Origin: Monoraphidium neglectum
Taxonomy: Eukaryota > Chlorophyta > Chlorophyceae > Sphaeropleales > Selenastraceae
Length of the DNA: 26,504 nucleotides
Reading direction: 5' to 3'
NCBI RefSeq assembly: GCF_000611645.1
Contig: NW_014013241.1
Span: 1 to 26,504, forward strand
Shown here: one piece after another, positions 24,188 through 26,504 of the stretch
Layout of the letters: each line of letters opens with the position of its first letter
Numbering within the stretch: the first letter of the stretch is position 1
Made by a program: the position numbers and the translations under genes
Notes under the pieces: model-generated
Database searches by the model: none
What the model saw: only the letters and a program-made list of their open reading frames with translations
What the model was told of the DNA's origin: nothing

Positions 24188-26504
24188 ACGCACGCGCAGC
24201 GCCCACACCTTGAGCGCCTGGCGCCCAGAGATTGGCACCACCGGCCTGAGCCGCCACGCCTCTCGCACCACCGCCGTCGCCCACACCATCGCGTCCATCG
24301 CAGCTGGAGTCAGGGCTGGGCCGTGGGCCGCCACCACCGCGGCCTGCTCCTCACGCAGCGCAGCCAAGGCCTTCGTGGGTGGGGAAGGAACACAGGTGAT
24401 GAGTGCAACACGCAAAATCCAGCAGCGCATTAGCGTGGAGTTTTCAGCCGCAGAGCACGCAGCGACAACCATAGTTTTGCAACCCATGGCGTGGTGCCCG
24501 TGTCAGCGGCTGCAAGCGCGCTTGGCAGGACGCGAGCAGTTTGATGCTTGCTTTGGTCAACCGCTGTGCCCCTTTGACTGCCGTGGCTCTGTCTCGTGTC
24601 GCGCACAGCATCCCGCCCGCCGCTCGGCAGGCGCGGGTCTGTGCTGCAGTGGTGCAATTGACCCGGTAATCAGACGGCACCTGCATCCGTTCTGGACGGC
24701 GCACCTCTGGGTGTTGGTCCAGGTAGAACATGACCACTGACAATGTTGACGCAGTCGTGTCATGGCCCGCCACCTGCTTCAGCCCCGCGGCCCCGTTTGA
24801 TTGTGGGGGGCGTGCGGGTCGTGACGCTGGAAACTAGGTGCCCTGGACACACTCTGCCGCCCGTGCTGCCGCCCCCGCAGGCTCAGATGATAGCAGTCGG
24901 CGGCCTGAAGGCAGGCAGGCTTTTGGCGGCGCTGGTCAAGCCGGCTGCCGCGGGCGCCGCTAGCAGCGCTAGCCCCGCTGTGGTGCACGTTGTGTTTTCA
25001 ATTTGCCCCTTCCCTGATTAAACCGGCCCCAAAACACACCAGGAGACCCAGCAGGTTGTCAGTCAGCTGTTGGTCGGTCAAGCCCTGCCCCGTCTCCGGG
25101 TCCCTCGCCGCCACCATGGCGGCCAGCATGCCGCCCGCCGCGCGCCGCCGCCCGCCGCCGCCCGCGGCCGCAAGCCGCGCGCGCTCCGCGTCGACCCTCG
25201 CCTGCAGGCGCGCGACAACTTCGCGACGCGCGCGCATGGCTTTCCCGAAGGGCGTGAACCAGAGGGCCTCGAGCGGCACGGGGAACTCGATGCCGCGCGC
25301 CACTGTGCCGTAGAGGGCCGACCATTCCTCCAGCTCGCCCGGCGCGAATTCGAGGCCGCACACCACCCGGCAAATGACCTGCTGCCGCGCGCGAGGTGCC
25401 CAGGCGGCGCCGTTTGGTGAGGCGTGCGTGTGTGGGGCGTGATCCAGTCCAAGGGCAGCAGTGCAGGCCGCACGGGGCCGAAAAGCAGGCGCAAAAGCAG
25501 ACGACCAAACGCTGAGTGTGATCTTTAGTCAGAAAAATGCGGGGCGGGCCCCCGTGGAACCGCAAATCTGCTCAAGCACGTGCCTCAAACGTGAACAGCT
25601 TGAGCTCCTCGTGCAGCGCCGGCACGCAGCCGCGCGCGGCCCAGGCGGCGCAGTACTTCTCCGCAAGATCCTGGATCTCTGGAAGGTAGGAGGACACCGC
25701 CTCGGCGCTCAGCGCGGGCGACAGCAGGCGGCGCAGCTGCGGGTGAGGGGCAGGGGAGCCGGGCGGCGTTCGACCTTGGAGCAGGGAGCGGGGCGGCAGC
25801 CGGGAAGCCGATGCGGCGTTCGTGCACGGCAGCTCCAATCCCCTGCCGTGCGTGGGCGCTGCCTCCCTCTCTGCATTCGGGGCGCCGGCCCTCTGGCCCC
25901 AAAGAAGCAGGGCCTGCTCAAGCCCTGCCGGGGTTGGGGGCGCCCAGTGGGCCGCGCCTGCATGTGCTTGGGCTCCCCCACGACGCCCATCGACTCTGAC
26001 CCCAGGATCTTGGCCAGGTGCGGCGGCACAGACACAGTCCACGCGTCGCCTGGCGTGATTGTTACAGTGCACACGGTGGGGCGGGCGTTTGCGTGGGGCC
26101 TAGATGCTTGCCGCGCTGCGCCTCGTCTGGGCTGGCCTCGGGCGGCCGTCCTCAGGCCATGGCAGCCGGGGAGTTGGCGTGCGAGGTACGGGCATGCAGC
26201 GGCGCGCCTTTTGCCGTCTAAACACTTCCATCCACACTCCATCCTCCAGCCCTGCCCCAATCAAAGCCAACGCGGCCCGGCGCGCTCACCCTCGCAGCCA
26301 AGCAGAGCGCGCGCTTGATCGGCGTCGCCGATGAGGGCCGTCTCAAACAGCATGTAGCGCCCGCGGGCGGCTGGCCCGCCGGCCAGAATCTCGGACTGCG
26401 TTTTGAGGTGCGGCGCCGACAAATCCAGCTCCGCCCACCAAGAGCGCCGCGTCCGGGGCGGCAGCGGCCTGCGGCGCGGCGTGGTGGGGAGCGGGGTTTG
26501 GGTG
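23208..26504 (-). CDS. Cytochrome P450, probably CYP85-clan type; 5' end outside window
   Basis: Minus-strand exons: >26504-26290, 26049-25958, 25736-25584, 25378-25040, 24773-24705, 24370-24209, 23875-23793 and 23478-23208 (TGA). They give about 461 aa of coding sequence. Hallmarks in order: GEPKHMQ followed by LRRLLSPALS (C-helix), LFTFE followed by VICRVVCG, VAGHDTTAS (I-helix oxygen-activation motif), VVREAWRLRP (ExxR), FNPARW (PERF region) and FGAGKRGCIG with the haem-ligand cysteine. All are intact, so the enzyme should be a functional mono-oxygenase, normally ER- or plastid-bound. Helix order and the PVP...FGKAMRARR segment resemble the CYP26/CYP120/CYP85 group. Substrate is unknown. 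Introns after 25958 and 25584 start with GC rather than GT. The N-terminal anchor is missing, and the extreme 5' part of the first exon (before the RSWWAELD segment) is weakly supported. Confidence 0.93.
24142..24195 (-). repeat. Dinucleotide repeat in a P450 intron (GT on the transcript strand)
   Basis: CA/CG-type alternating tract on the + strand, GU-rich in the P450 transcript, only about 12 nt inside the donor at 24208 of intron 24208-23876. Confidence 0.9.

Overview
This window looks like nuclear DNA from a GC-rich, intron-dense green alga (Chlorophyta). Every recognisable gene is cut into short exons. The introns start almost always with GTG and end with CAG/AG. TGTAA, the chlorophyte polyadenylation signal, follows three of the genes. 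There are no operons, ribosome-binding sites, insertion sequences or CRISPR arrays. I rebuilt six protein-coding genes by joining exons whose phases agree and whose joined protein restores a known family: 43 introns in the models, 41 GT-AG and 2 GC-AG. The genus cannot be fixed from the sequence alone.

Left part (1-5298, + strand): the 3' end of a gene for mitochondrial ribosomal protein mS29/DAP3, followed by a complete 8-exon mTERF-family gene (534 aa), which belongs to an organelle nucleic-acid-binding family. Both concern organelle gene expression. A near-perfect 42-nt hairpin lies between the mS29 stop codon and its TGTAA signal.

Middle (5299-10736): a 1.7-kb stretch with no convincing gene. 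Then, on the - strand, comes a 5-exon gene for a Q-rich coiled-coil protein resembling the ADIP/SSX2IP centrosome-cilium family (498 aa). Another 1.3-kb stretch without a clear gene follows.

Right part (10737-26504): a 15-exon, - strand tryptophan synthase beta type 2 (TrpB2) gene of 477 aa, including a 16-nt micro-exon. Across a 1.1-kb divergent promoter region is a 10-exon, + strand secreted vanadium-haloperoxidase/PAP2-fold enzyme (525 aa). Finally there is a - strand cytochrome P450 whose 5' end lies beyond the window and which uses two GC-AG introns. TrpB2, haloperoxidase-like and P450 as neighbours allow a speculative link to indole or halo-indole chemistry.

The most unusual non-gene structure is in the introns. 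Long GU-dinucleotide tracts lie on the transcript strand close to 5' splice sites in genes of either orientation. One mTERF intron carries GU near its donor and CA near its acceptor, so it could fold on itself. Octamer repeats with a GGG in each unit occur in two TrpB2 introns. The divergent promoter has three GTAAC motifs spaced exactly 21 bp and four GTAC cores within 48 bp.
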